A stretch of DNA of 64,000 bases from Photobacterium sanguinicancri. GTDB taxonomy: Bacteria; Pseudomonadota; Gammaproteobacteria; Enterobacterales; Vibrionaceae. Below the pieces are notes generated by a model. That model was not told the origin of the DNA and ran no database searches. It saw nothing but the letters and a program-made list of their open reading frames with translations. A program made the translations under genes and the position numbers. The DNA lies in assembly GCF_024346675.1 (NCBI RefSeq), contig NZ_AP024851.1, positions 558,001-622,000 on the forward strand, read 5' to 3'. Shown here piece by piece: positions 41,539 through 51,700 of this stretch (within the stretch, counting starts at the first letter, position 1; every line of letters begins with the position of its first letter).

Positions 41539-41622
41539 ATGCATGATTCTCATTTTGAACTCTTAATCGCCGTTGTTGCCATTGTGATGACAGTGTTGCT
41601 TTATCGTTTAGCTATTTTGTAG
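41539..41622 (+). CDS. 27-residue single-span membrane peptide
   Basis: A short frame reading MHDSHFELLIAVVAIVMTVL and ending LYRLAIL. GGAG lies eight bases before the ATG, a textbook spacing. The His/Asp/Glu head, ~17-residue hydrophobic core and Arg near the end predict one membrane span. Its last 15 bases overlap the convergent pdsS gene end. I do not recognise it; it could be a subunit of a membrane complex (like CydX-type peptides) or a type I toxin-like peptide, with no evidence for either. Confidence 0.55.
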   Translation: MHDSHFELLIAVVAIVMTVLLYRLAIL

Positions 41623-43788
41623 CGAATTGACCTTAGGCAGTTTAATCGTCACTTTTACACCCGTGTTATCTGTTTTATTTTGAATTTGAATATCACCATG
41701 GTGATAGTCAGTGATAAGCCGCGCGATATATAACCCTAAGCCTAAATGAGGTTTGTTTTTCTTCTCTTGCGCGCGAATTGAAACCATTGAATTCAACAAT
41801 TGGTTTTCCATGTTTTCTGGCAGTAATGGGCCATGATTGCTCACGGTGAGTGATGCCGAAAGAGGCTCATTAACTAATGTCACACAGATGGCTTGATCAT
41901 TCGGACTGAACTCTTCTGCATTGGCAATCAGCTTATCTAACAGTTGTGCTAAATAGTCGGGTGCACCTTCAAACATCAGAGGCTTATCTGGCACATTGAT
42001 CGTGAATGCTTGATCAGGGTAAGCCATTTGATAGCCTTGTAAACATCCAGAAACCAGTTCATTCAAGGGAAAGACTTCTTTTTCTGCGCCTTGGATACTC
42101 TGTTCAATACGCGTCGCTTCCGTCATACTCGATAAAATAGTACTCAGCCGATGAATGCCATCTTCCGCACGCTCAATATAGCGCTGTGATTCTTTATCAG
42201 TATTGTGCATTGATAAGTTTTCTAGCGACGAACGTACCACTGCAACTGGTGTACGGAGTTCATGCGAAAGTCTTGATGATAAATGTTCAAGATAATGGTG
42301 ATATTGGCCTAATCGACCCACCATTGCACTCAAGCTTCGAGACAAATCTCCAATCTCATCGCGATCGTCACTTGCTACCATATCTTGCTTAATACGACCT
42401 TGGCTATCAATGGCGATTTCAGCCTCATCACGTAATTGTCGAATACGCGATGATATATTGGAAGCAAACAGGAATAGGGTCAATGTACCTATTGCTATGA
42501 TGGCAATGAAAACATTGAACAGCTTTTCTAACGCGCGGTTGCGTAACATTTGAATGCCAATCGTCGACTCTTCAGCAATTACGGCTCCCATTACGTTGTT
42601 ACCTAGCCATATTGGGTAAGCAGCAGAAAGGATCAACGCTTTGCCATCAGAAGACATCCGCCATTGTGAATAACCGCGGCCTTGTAATGCTTGTGCGACA
42701 GGTACACCTTTCAACCAAGCTGCGTCTTGAGCATTGTCTGAAAAAGCTTCGGGCTCTGAAATAAAAAATTTGTAGTAAAACGGATGTATATAAGCTTCTT
42801 CAAATTGTGCCCACCATGATGTATCGCGGTCGTCATATTTGACTGACGTTGACCACACCCCGTTAGAGTCTTGTATGTCACCGCTCTGTGCCAATACACG
42901 TTGGTGGCGATCAATGACCATAATACGAGAGCTGGTGTGTCCCATTCCTTTTAGGATCTTATCTATTTCAGGAGAGGGAATTAACACTGTTCCTAAGCGG
43001 CTTGCTTGTGAAGTATTTGATGTACCTATGATGGCATCGATCATACGGTTGGATTGATTATTGACATCATAAAAAGTGAAGCCGAGTTTGCTGCCAAGAT
43101 CTGACAGCGGCAACCTTAATTCAATGTTGTAACCCGTGTCAGTGGTACGCCAATATCCCTGTATATGGTTAGCTGGTGTTAAGTTATTGGGATCAGAGAT
43201 ATCCCTTTTTACTTCAAAGGCATTAACCCAGCCATCTTCATAGGCGGCAATCACATAGCGGTGAAACTCGTTAGTCGGTGAGGTAAATGCCACGATCAGG
43301 TGATCATTGCGATCGACGCGTAGGGAACTCTTGCGGCGCAAAACAGGAAACTGATCATTTACTTCAAACATGGCATACAAGTACCCTTGATACTTCCCTA
43401 TGGTATGACGAAAGCTCAAACTATCGGAAGAGTATGGGCGGCGGCTAAATTGACTAAATTCGCGGCCATATTGGGTCATGTTTCCCTGATATGCAGACCA
43501 GTCAGAGAGGTTACCATCCAGCTTGATGGGGGACTGCAGGCTATAAGCGTAAAGGTCACGCCCTTTTTTAACGTTACTTAAAAAACTGGCTTGGTCGTTA
43601 AAAAGAGCTGGACGCTCATTCAATGCAGTGGCGACAGCGCGGGTGGTGCCAATCAAGGTTTGTTCTTGGCCTTGGCGTAGCAGCTTTTCCATTTCCCATA
43701 CATACTTGTAGCCAAGCCATGGTAATGCCAATAGCAAACTGGAAATAAGAATAACCTTGGTACGAAGACCCACTGCAAATTTAAACAT
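41608..43788 (-). CDS. pdsS: Proteobacterial dedicated sortase system histidine kinase PdsS
   Basis: A ~726-residue membrane sensor kinase. A first span (~10-28) and a second (~460-480) enclose a large periplasmic domain with a carbohydrate-binding-like segment (IKLDGNLSDWSAYQG, then YLYAMFEVNDQFP). A HAMP region, HisKA with His in SRLSHELRTPVAVVRSS (about residue 506), and HATPase (LGLGLYIARLI) follow. This layout matches the kinase of the marine sortase system (TIGR03785-type). The ATG at 43788 gives a proper start; the longer frame to 43896 overlaps the regulator gene. It is paired with pdsR upstream. No sortase is encoded nearby. Confidence 0.88.
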   Translation of the reverse strand: MFKFAVGLRTKVILISSLLLALPWLGYKYVWEMEKLLRQGQEQTLIGTTRAVATALNERPALFNDQASFLSNVKKGRDLYAYSLQSPIKLDGNLSDWSAYQGNMTQYGREFSQFSRRPYSSDSLSFRHTIGKYQGYLYAMFEVNDQFPVLRRKSSLRVDRNDHLIVAFTSPTNEFHRYVIAAYEDGWVNAFEVKRDISDPNNLTPANHIQGYWRTTDTGYNIELRLPLSDLGSKLGFTFYDVNNQSNRMIDAIIGTSNTSQASRLGTVLIPSPEIDKILKGMGHTSSRIMVIDRHQRVLAQSGDIQDSNGVWSTSVKYDDRDTSWWAQFEEAYIHPFYYKFFISEPEAFSDNAQDAAWLKGVPVAQALQGRGYSQWRMSSDGKALILSAAYPIWLGNNVMGAVIAEESTIGIQMLRNRALEKLFNVFIAIIAIGTLTLFLFASNISSRIRQLRDEAEIAIDSQGRIKQDMVASDDRDEIGDLSRSLSAMVGRLGQYHHYLEHLSSRLSHELRTPVAVVRSSLENLSMHNTDKESQRYIERAEDGIHRLSTILSSMTEATRIEQSIQGAEKEVFPLNELVSGCLQGYQMAYPDQAFTINVPDKPLMFEGAPDYLAQLLDKLIANAEEFSPNDQAICVTLVNEPLSASLTVSNHGPLLPENMENQLLNSMVSIRAQEKKNKPHLGLGLYIARLITDYHHGDIQIQNKTDNTGVKVTIKLPKVNSLQNS

Positions 43789-43822
43789 AATCTTTCCTAC
43801 AACTACTTTCTTTTGTTCTTGC

Positions 43823-44512
43823 TTACTCGCCGCCCCAGCGATAACCCATACCATAAACGGTATCGATACGATCAAAGTCTGTATCGCTTTGTACAAATTT
43901 CTTTCTAATGCGTTTTACATGCGAAGTGATCGTACTGTCATCGACAACAACATGTGCTTCTGTCATTAAATCTTGGCGGCTCTTTACATGGCCAGGACGT
44001 TTTGCGAGAGCATACACCATCCAAAACTCAGTCACCGTTAGCTCAATTGCTTGTTGTTTCCAGCAGACTTGCATTCGATTCTTATCAATGGATAGGTGCC
44101 CGCGTTCCATTAAACTGTCTTGTTCGGTAGGCATTGCCATTAAGTCGCTACGACGAAATAGCGCAGCTATACGGGCAATCAAGTGTGGCAAGCTGGTGTC
44201 TTTTGTTAGGTAATCGTCAGCGCCCATTCTTAAGCCACACACAGTGTCAAAGTCACTATCGCGAGCGGTCAGAAAAATAATAGGTACGGTTGGTGACATT
44301 GCCCGTAATGATTGGCATAACGAAAATCCACCGTCTATTTCGTCTTGAAGGCCAATATCAATAATGGCCAAATCAGGGAGTTTTTGTTCGAAAGCACGCA
44401 GGGCATCAGGGCGGTTGTCATAGCCATGTACCATGTAGCCGTGTTTCTTTAATACATCTGTGTAGTTTTCTCTTATAGCTGCTTCGTCTTCAACAATCGC
44501 AATATTTTTCAT
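43823..44512 (-). CDS. pdsR: Dedicated sortase system response regulator PdsR
   Basis: A ~229-residue OmpR-family regulator. The receiver domain (MKNIAIVEDEAAIRENYTD, acceptor Asp in LAIIDIGLQDE, Lys in YLTKDTSLP) is followed by a winged helix DNA-binding domain ending TVYGMGYRW. The DxxLQDEIDGG loop and the whole pattern match the marine sortase regulator family (TIGR03787-type). The ATG at 44512 is preferred over an upstream TTG. It precedes pdsS by 34 bases and is divergent from pdsO, which it may control. Confidence 0.88.
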   Translation of the reverse strand: MKNIAIVEDEAAIRENYTDVLKKHGYMVHGYDNRPDALRAFEQKLPDLAIIDIGLQDEIDGGFSLCQSLRAMSPTVPIIFLTARDSDFDTVCGLRMGADDYLTKDTSLPHLIARIAALFRRSDLMAMPTEQDSLMERGHLSIDKNRMQVCWKQQAIELTVTEFWMVYALAKRPGHVKSRQDLMTEAHVVVDDSTITSHVKRIRKKFVQSDTDFDRIDTVYGMGYRWGGE

Positions 44513-44609
44513 TATCGTATCTGCTAGTAGTTCTTCAGTTTGTTTGTTCAACTGACTTTGTTGAAGTGACTATACAACAAAAAGTTAGGGAAGAAAGGGG
44601 GGAAATCAG

Positions 44610-44709
44610 ATTGCCTTTTTTTTGCCACATTTGATCAGCACATTGCCTTTTTTGCTCCCTAATATTGCCAGATCTTCTTGGTTTAATTACCTCATCGAAA
44701 CGACGATGA
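44610..44709. promoter_or_regulatory. Repeats in the pdsR-pdsO divergent region
   Basis: ATTGCCTTTTTT occurs twice in the same orientation, at 44610 and 44642, exactly 32 bases (three helical turns) apart. Further right TCATCG (44692-44697) and CGATGA (44704-44709) form an inverted repeat. OmpR-type regulators often bind direct repeats, so these are candidate PdsR sites; this is inferred. Confidence 0.35.
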
Positions 44710-44783
44710 CCAAAACCTAGTGCAGACAATGAATCGTGCTAGCCATCGTCAACCTTAATAAAGAAAGAATGAGGAACATCATT

Positions 44784-45530
44784 ATGAAAAAGCAGCTTAT
44801 CTCAACACTTATTGCAGCAACATTCGTAGCATCAATGATTTCACCAGCCGCTCTTGCAAGTAACGTTGAACAAGAAGGTACGCAAGATGAATACAAAGTG
44901 GGCCAGCAAGAACAATTGATTGGGGCGGGATCAGGTGCCGCAGTTGGTGTATTGGTCGGTGGCCCTGCAGGTGCTGTTATTGGTGCTATTTTCGGTGGCA
45001 TCATTGGTACGACTGTTGGTCAGGAAGATTATATTAAAGCGCAAGGCGCAGAGGTGAATGAATTAACCGCTCGTAATACTGAACTAGAAAAAGTTAGTCA
45101 ACGTTACAACCAAGCCCAAATAGAAATGGCACGTTTGCAGCAAGCTAATGATAATCAACGCCAGCTTGATTTGGCATTAGAAATGAACGTGCACTTCCGT
45201 ACTGGCTCCGCTGATATTGAGCCACAATTTCAACGCCAACTAGACGACATTGCTGAATTGATGAAACAAGCCCCTGATGTTAACTGGCAATTGGCTGGTT
45301 ATGCAGATCGCCGTGGTGATACCCAGAAAAACTTGGATCTTTCCATGCGCCGTGTAGACGCTGTGCGTGATTACTTAACAATGCGCGGTGTTGATAGCGA
45401 GCAGTTTGAAATCGATGCAATGGGTGACCAGTTCCCAGAAAAAGCAGAACAAAACTTTGAAGGTGACTTTTTTGATCGCCGTGTCACTTTGCGTAGTCAG
45501 CAAGACGATACCCGCACTGTTCAATTTTAA
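44784..45530 (+). CDS. pdsO: Sortase-associated OmpA-family protein PdsO
   Basis: A ~248-residue envelope protein. The signal peptide ends near ALA, then a glycine-rich two-helix hydrophobic segment (IGAGSGAAVGVLVGGPAGAVIGAIFGGIIG, ~32-65), a short coiled coil, and a C-terminal OmpA peptidoglycan-binding domain (VHFRTGSADIEPQF, then GYADRRGDTQKNLDLSMRRVDAV). This arrangement is that of PdsO of the marine sortase system (TIGR03789-type). The ATG at 44784 has AGGA upstream. It is divergent from pdsR and followed closely by a small membrane protein gene. Confidence 0.87.
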   Translation: MKKQLISTLIAATFVASMISPAALASNVEQEGTQDEYKVGQQEQLIGAGSGAAVGVLVGGPAGAVIGAIFGGIIGTTVGQEDYIKAQGAEVNELTARNTELEKVSQRYNQAQIEMARLQQANDNQRQLDLALEMNVHFRTGSADIEPQFQRQLDDIAELMKQAPDVNWQLAGYADRRGDTQKNLDLSMRRVDAVRDYLTMRGVDSEQFEIDAMGDQFPEKAEQNFEGDFFDRRVTLRSQQDDTRTVQF

Positions 45531-45541
45531 CGGGAGTGACT

Positions 45542-45766
45542 ATGTCAATGAACCAACATACCGAGGAGGCACCATTATGGGTGCTTCCACTCGCGATTTT
45601 AGTGATATTAGCCTTGCAGTTAGCCACTAATTTTGATGATGCTCAGCACCAGAAAATCAACACATTACATGGGGAAACGCTGCAACTTTGGCAAGCATCG
45701 GAAGGCGTAAATATTAGCGATTTACGCAGCAAAGAAATACCTAGAAACCATACCGTTATGAGTTAA
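45542..45766 (+). CDS. Small membrane protein downstream of pdsO
   Basis: A ~74-residue protein with one strong membrane span (~12-32, LWVLPLAILVILALQLATN) and a polar tail. It follows pdsO by 11 bases behind GGGAG and is surely co-transcribed. It occupies the place where related loci carry the sortase and its target, but it is too short to be either and shows no TLxTC sortase motif. Its stop codon directly abuts that of the convergent glycosyltransferase gene. The function is unknown. Confidence 0.7.
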   Translation: MSMNQHTEEAPLWVLPLAILVILALQLATNFDDAQHQKINTLHGETLQLWQASEGVNISDLRSKEIPRNHTVMS

Positions 45767-46963
45767 TTATTCAGGGGTATAGTGCGGTGTTGAGAGTAAT
45801 GGTTGAGATGACGGTGGTGGTAAAGTTTCAATCCACCGACACAGGGTTAATGCTTGCTTATGCGCATCGAAGTTTTCCAGTACAGCCGTACGGGCATTCA
45901 ACCCCATGGTAAGTCGTTCGCTAGGTGATAACGAAACAAAGTCAGAAATAGCGTGAGTAAGTTGTTCAACATTGTTTTGTTCAACAATATAGCCAGTACC
46001 TGCAGATACAATTTCTTGGCAGCCAGGAAGGTCAGTGGTAATAACGGGAACACTTACAGACATGGCTTCTTTTAATACGAGTGGGCCAGTATCAACACTG
46101 CCAGATTTAGCGACACAGAACGGGGCAATTAAGCAGTCATAGTAGGGGAGGTTTTGCGTAATCCAATGGTGTGGCTTAGCACCAAGAAAGTTTATATGAG
46201 CGGAAAGTCCAAGCGATTGAACTTGCTCGTGTAGTGATTCTGCCAGTTCACCGTCGCCGATAATATCCAATGAAAAATGGTAGTTATTAATTAATGGTTG
46301 AAGGCTAGAAATAAGGTAGGTGAGTCCTTTTGATTCTATTAGCCTTCCAATAAATACGAATCTAAAGGAAGGTGATGCTGGGCGAAGTTGAGGTGTGAAT
46401 AAAGATGTTTTCACTCCACAATGCAGCACCTTAATATTTCCGTGATGATATTGGTTAAATTTATCAGCCATAAACTGGCATACAGCAATAACAAGATCTG
46501 CATGCTTTATTTTGGTCGTAATATCAAAAGGTGTTTCATTCACATCATGTCCGTGACCGACAAAAGACACTGTGATACCTGCTAGTTTAGCGGCAGCAAT
46601 CGCATGCGCCGCTGTATGTTGGCAGAAGTGTGCATGAATATGGTGGATATTGTGTTCAACGAGTTGGGCTGCAAGTTTCAAACTATAGAAAAATAACGAA
46701 CGCTTTGGTAGTGACTGTTGTTCATTAATAAATTGCCTGCAATTCTTTATGCGCTTCGGTGTCAATGATTTAAGGAAAGGCAAGTGAAAGTGATCACCAA
46801 TGGTATGGACTGGATATCGTGTCTTCGTTTTTTCTTTATTTTTTTTGAAAGTAAAAACCATGACTTGATAGCCACTTTCTTGTATCGATTCAACTTCAGT
46901 ACGTATGAAAGTTTCGCTTAATACCGGAAAGGTAGGGGCAACAATAGCAATGTTTTTCATCAT
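45767..46963 (-). CDS. Glycosyltransferase family 4 protein
   Basis: A ~398-residue GT-B fold glycosyltransferase that transfers a sugar from a nucleotide donor, usually onto polysaccharide, lipid or colanic-acid-type precursors. The N-terminal domain starts MMKNIAIVAPTFPVLSETF; the C-terminal donor domain has FVFIGRLIESKGLTYLI, IIGDGEL and the EX7E-type segment GPLVLKEAMSVSVPVITTDLPGCQEIV. No membrane span is seen, so it is cytosolic or peripheral. Tandem ATGs at 46963 and 46960 follow a GAG-rich ribosome site. It is alone, without polysaccharide cluster neighbours. Confidence 0.9.
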   Translation of the reverse strand: MMKNIAIVAPTFPVLSETFIRTEVESIQESGYQVMVFTFKKNKEKTKTRYPVHTIGDHFHLPFLKSLTPKRIKNCRQFINEQQSLPKRSLFFYSLKLAAQLVEHNIHHIHAHFCQHTAAHAIAAAKLAGITVSFVGHGHDVNETPFDITTKIKHADLVIAVCQFMADKFNQYHHGNIKVLHCGVKTSLFTPQLRPASPSFRFVFIGRLIESKGLTYLISSLQPLINNYHFSLDIIGDGELAESLHEQVQSLGLSAHINFLGAKPHHWITQNLPYYDCLIAPFCVAKSGSVDTGPLVLKEAMSVSVPVITTDLPGCQEIVSAGTGYIVEQNNVEQLTHAISDFVSLSPSERLTMGLNARTAVLENFDAHKQALTLCRWIETLPPPSSQPLLSTPHYTPE

Positions 46964-47334
46964 AGCTCTCACTCGTAAACGCTTTGTTATATAAGAGCAA
47001 TATTTATGCCGCGTGAAAATACAGTGAAAACGGGTGAGATGTTGCAGATTGCAATGCAGCCAGCAAAAAGCCTTAGATAAAACGGTATTTAATGCAGGTT
47101 AAATAATGAGTAACTATTGGGAAGGGAAATGGAAATGGATTATCTAATCACAATAATAGAAGATCGGAGCTTTATTATGATACTAACAAAACTCACGGTG
47201 CTGCATCTAAGTTTGGTGTATTGTTAATTTAAAGAATAGGAGAAGCTTTGTTGACTTTATTGTTTGGCGTCAGCCAGTAAAAACTCGCACAAGGCGAGTT
47301 TTTATCGGTGATGCATATTCTTCATTTTTGCTGA
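46964..47334. other. 371-base non-coding region between glycosyltransferase and cheV
   Basis: No gene is evident; the longest ATG frames are under 20 codons. The right end holds the cheV terminator. The left end should hold the glycosyltransferase promoter. Confidence 0.5.
47279..47303 (-). terminator. Intrinsic terminator of cheV
   Basis: AAAAACTCGC (47279-47288) pairs with GCGAGTTTTT (47294-47303) around a five-base loop, giving T tracts on both strands, about 30 bases after the cheV stop codon. Confidence 0.88.
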
Positions 47335-48291
47335 TTAATCAACAAACTCAAAGCCAAGCACTTCACGTAAACGATCTTGTACCACTTCAACTAAGCGATC
47401 CGGCTGGAATTTTGAAATAAAGCGGTTACAGCCCACTTTTTTCACCATAGCTTCGTTAAAACTACCACTGAGTGATGTGTTCAGTGCAATGAACAAATCG
47501 TTCATACGAGGATCGTTTCGTACTTCATGAGTTAGTTTGTAGCCATCCATTTCTGGCATTTCGGCATCAGTAAACATCATCAGAATTTCATCATGGATAT
47601 TTTTGCCTTCATCACACCATTGTTTAAGCATGGTTAAAGCTTTCAAGCCATCACTTTTCTCAATAACTTCTAACCCGAATTGGGCTAGCGTATCTCGAAT
47701 TTGCGCACGAGCAGTGGATGAATCATCTACGATTAAGATCTTACGGCCAGGCATTTGCTCTACCAATTTCTGGTCAAGCACGTCTGCTGATACTTGTACG
47801 TCGTAGTCAATAATTTGTGCTAGTACTTTTTCAACATCAATAATGCTAACAAGACGGACCATGCCTTCACGTTCGATCTTGGTGATCGCCGTTAGGAAGT
47901 TTTCTTTCCCGACTTGAGATGGTGGTGGCTGAATGTCTTTCCATGTCATATTCACAATGTTCATGACTTGGCCAACTAAGAAGCCTTGGATAGTACGGTT
48001 GTACTCTGTAATGATCAGGTTACAGTCTTCGTTTCGCTCAATGGCACGCATGCCAACAGAATAACGAAGGTCGATAACAGGGATCGACAGGCCACGAATA
48101 TTGGCAACGCCACAAATATTAGGGTGCGAGCCCGGTAATATATGCAAATGAGGCAGCTTGACCACTTCTTTTACTTTGAAAACGTTTATCGCGAATAGTT
48201 GTGATGTATTGAGTTGGAAAATAAGCAGCTCCAGTCGGTTTTCACCAACTAACTGGGTGCGTAAATCAACTGAGTCTAAAAGGTTGCTCAT
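47335..48291 (-). CDS. Chemotaxis adaptor CheV (CheW-receiver fusion)
   Basis: A ~318-residue cytoplasmic protein that couples chemoreceptors to CheA. The CheW-like domain (~15-165) includes LFAINVFKVKEVVKLPHL, GVANIRGLSIPVIDL and IMNIVNMTWKDIQPPP. A CheY-like receiver (~185-315) has KILIVDDSSTARAQI, acceptor Asp in LMMFTDAEMPEMDGY and Lys in CNRFISKFQPD. Phosphorylation of the receiver is thought to tune signalling or act as a phosphate sink. The ATG at 48291 is preferred to a GTG at 48300. Vibrios carry several cheV paralogues, so no number is assigned. Confidence 0.93.
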   Translation of the reverse strand: MSNLLDSVDLRTQLVGENRLELLIFQLNTSQLFAINVFKVKEVVKLPHLHILPGSHPNICGVANIRGLSIPVIDLRYSVGMRAIERNEDCNLIITEYNRTIQGFLVGQVMNIVNMTWKDIQPPPSQVGKENFLTAITKIEREGMVRLVSIIDVEKVLAQIIDYDVQVSADVLDQKLVEQMPGRKILIVDDSSTARAQIRDTLAQFGLEVIEKSDGLKALTMLKQWCDEGKNIHDEILMMFTDAEMPEMDGYKLTHEVRNDPRMNDLFIALNTSLSGSFNEAMVKKVGCNRFISKFQPDRLVEVVQDRLREVLGFEFVD

Positions 48292-48719
48292 AGTCTTCAC
48301 TAAAAATCTTCACAGAAATTGTTATGTTTATCATTAAATTATAAAGGTCACGATCTGCTAAGTCACGCCCTATCTCTATTTATAGTTAGCGACCTGCCAT
48401 TGTATTTCTTTAATTATTAATTAGATAACTAGATTTGATAACTACTATAAATGATTGATTGGTAGTAGATAAGCGCTTCGAGTTCATTTTTTGCGCGAAT
48501 AAACGGCCTTCGTGTCCGAAATCAAAGAATTTTATTCTGCTGCGATCTATGGTGATCGGATAAATAAAATTGGTGATATATCCATCATCCTTAGTATGCC
48601 GTGTATCTTAACCTACAGCTCAATATTGAACAGAAGCTAGTAAAAAGTAGGACTGCACCCTAAGCAGTAAAGATCCTCTTTAGAGAAGGCATGCCAAGTA
48701 TTATAAATAGAGGCAAGCA
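48292..48719. other. 428-base non-coding region between cheV and formate dehydrogenase
   Basis: Divergent promoters must lie here. No FNR-type TTGAT-N4-ATCAA site, NarL pattern or small gene was recognised. A loose inverted repeat, CTACT...AGTAG, spans about 48442-48468. Confidence 0.4.
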
Positions 48720-51700
48720 ATGATTAATGTCACGATTGACGGGCAGGAATATGCACTAGATGCGGACCTGTCACTGCTTGATGCTGTCAGCCAGCATCAG
48801 ATTGAAATTCCGTCACTGTGCGGATTGAACCAGAAAGGTGAGAAAATCCCTTGTGGTCTTTGTGTTGTAGACGTTGAAGGGCAAGGTATCCAGCGTGCTT
48901 GTGAAATCAAGCCTCAAGCTGGCATGGCGGTGATCACCACGTCTGAAGAGATCGTTTCGACGCGTCAAAAAGCACTAAATCGAATTATGTCTGATCACTA
49001 CGCAGACTGCGAAGCACCTTGCCAAACGGCATGCCCTGCAGGTGTGGATATTCAATCCTACCTTTATCATATTTCTCAAAACGATCATCAAAAAGCGGTA
49101 GAAGTGATTAAACGCACGCTACCAATGCCTTTATCAATTGGTCGTGTTTGTCCTGCTTTTTGTGAAACGGAATGTCGCCGTAGTATCGTCGATGAGCCTT
49201 TGGCTATCCGTCAGTTAAAGCGTCATGCCGCTGATATCGATTTAGCTGCTCAAGAAAGTTATGTACCAGAACAAAAGCCCGCGAAAGGCAAATCCATTGC
49301 TGTCGTGGGAAGTGGCCCCGGCGGTTTAACCTGTGGTTATTACTTAACTAACGAAGGTTACAACGTCACTGTATTTGAATCTATGCCACATGCTGGCGGT
49401 TGGTTACGCTACGGTATTCCTGAATACCGTTTGCCAAAAGCAATTTTAGATCAAGAAATCGCCTTGATGTGTCGTAACGGCATGCAAATCGAAACCAGTA
49501 AGAAACTGGGTGATGATTTTACGTTATCGCAACTTAGTGATGACTTTGATGCCGTCTGCCTTGCGGTTGGTGCATCAAAAGCAGTTGAAATGCACTATCA
49601 AGGTAGTGGGTTTGATGGCTGCTATTTAGGCGTTGATTACCTAAAAGATTATGTGACAGACAAGCAATACACCACAGGCAAAAAAGTGGCTGTCATTGGT
49701 GGTGGTAACACCGCGATTGACTGTGCGCGAACGGCGGTGCGAGCTGGTGCGGATACCACGTTAATATACCGTCGTACCCGCGATGAGATGCCAGCGGAAG
49801 ATTACGAAATTGTGGAAGCCGAACACGAAGGTGTGAAATTCCACTTTTTAACCAATCCAGTTGAAAACATTGCCGATGAAAATGGTCGTGTTTGTAACGT
49901 GAAATTGGAAAAAATGGCGTTGGGTGAACCTGATGCCTCTGGCCGTCGTCGCCCTGAAGCAACAGGGGAATACTTCACTGAAGCTTTTGATACTGTTATT
50001 GCGGCGGTATCGCAAAAGCCTGATTTGTCTTTTATGGATAATGAAAAGCTCGACTTGCCACTAACACGTTGGAACACGCAAGATGCGAACCCAGATACCA
50101 TGCACTCAGGTACGGGCAATGTGTTCAGTATTGGTGATTTCCGCCGTGGTCCTGCCACAGCTATCGAAGCGGTAGCGGATGGGCGAGTGGCGGCTGAGGC
50201 AATTGATCGTTTCTTCAACGGTTCGATGGAACACATTCCTGTTAAGCCGTTTAATTCGCAAAAAGCGCCAAAACTCAAGCAAGTGGATACCAAGCAGTTC
50301 GAAAGCCTGAAAAAGGTGATGCGTTCTGTTATGCCTGAACTGACAAGCCAAGAGCGTGAGTCGAGCTTTGCCGAAGTTGAAACGGGCTTTAGTAATGAAG
50401 ACGCTATTCGTGAAGCAGAGCGCTGCCTAGAGTGTGGTTGCCAAGCCAATACAGATTGTAAGCTGCGTGATTTTGCAACCGAATATAAAGTGGAAGAAAC
50501 CGAGATTGACTTAGGCAGTTGCCAAAAATTCGCGGTCGATAATACGTCTGAATTTATTGTGTTCGATGCTAACCGTTGTATCAGTTGTGGTCAGTGTGTT
50601 GATACCTGTAGTAACCAAGCGGTTCATGGCGTATTGAGCTTTTTGAAAAACGAAGATGGCACCAGTGCTAACCGTCCTGAATGTCGTCCGGGTTTTGACT
50701 TGGCTGATGACAAGCGCCAAGGTATGGGTGATTCAAATTGTGTTCAATGTGGCGCTTGTGTGCAGGTTTGTCCAACAGGTGCATTGACCGATGCGCGTGA
50801 TAAGTCTCAAGGCCGTATCGAAATGCTCAAGCCAGTCGATACCATTTGTACCTACTGCGGTGTGGGCTGTAAGTTGACCATGCTGGTGGATGAATCTCGT
50901 AACCAAATCCGTTATGTCCAGGGCGCTAAAGATTCACCAGTTAACCAAGGTATGCTGTGTGTGAAAGGGCGCTTTGGTTTTGATTTTGTCGGCAGTGATG
51001 AGCGACTAACTACGCCATTGATCCGCCGTGATGGAGAGTTGCAACCAGCGACGTGGGAAGAGGCGATCACGCTTGTTGCCGATAAGCTTTCTTCTATCAA
51101 GACGCAGCACGGTAGTAATGCTCTCGCGGGCTTCTCGTCGGCGAAAACGACCAACGAAGATAACTATGCCTTCCAGAAACTCTTCCGTCGTGAACTGTTA
51201 ACCAACAACATCGATCACTGTGCGCGTTTATGTCATGCATCAACCGTGACGGGGCTTGAAGCCTCTATCGGTAGTGGCGCGATGACCAATGATATTCCAT
51301 CGATCAAACATTCTGATCTGGTGTTTATTATTGGCTCTGACACGACAGCTGCTCACCCGATCATTGGCTCGCACATTAAGCAGGCGTTGAAGCAGGGTAG
51401 TGCACGCTTGATCGTGGCTGATCCGAAGAAAATCGACATTGCTGAACACGCAGAGCTGTATGTCGCGCAACGTCCTGGCACCGATGTCATGCTACTTAAC
51501 GGCATCATGCAGCAAATCATCGAAAATAACTGGCATGACAGTGCTTATATTGCTGATCGCACCGAAGGTTTCGAGGCGTTAAAAGCAGAAGTAATGCAAG
51601 AGTCATACTCGCCAGAAAAAGTCGAACTCATCACGGGCATTAAAGCCGCTGATGTGAAAGCAATGGCCAAGATGATAGGTACCGCGGAACGCACTGCTGT

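Noticed and set aside
45542..45766. Remnant of a sortase gene downstream of pdsO
   Set aside because: The 74-residue product has no sortase catalytic motif and a clean own start and stop, so it is not called a pseudogene.
49693..50449. Long antisense frames within the formate dehydrogenase gene
   Set aside because: They are shadows of a strongly conserved coding sequence on the plus strand.
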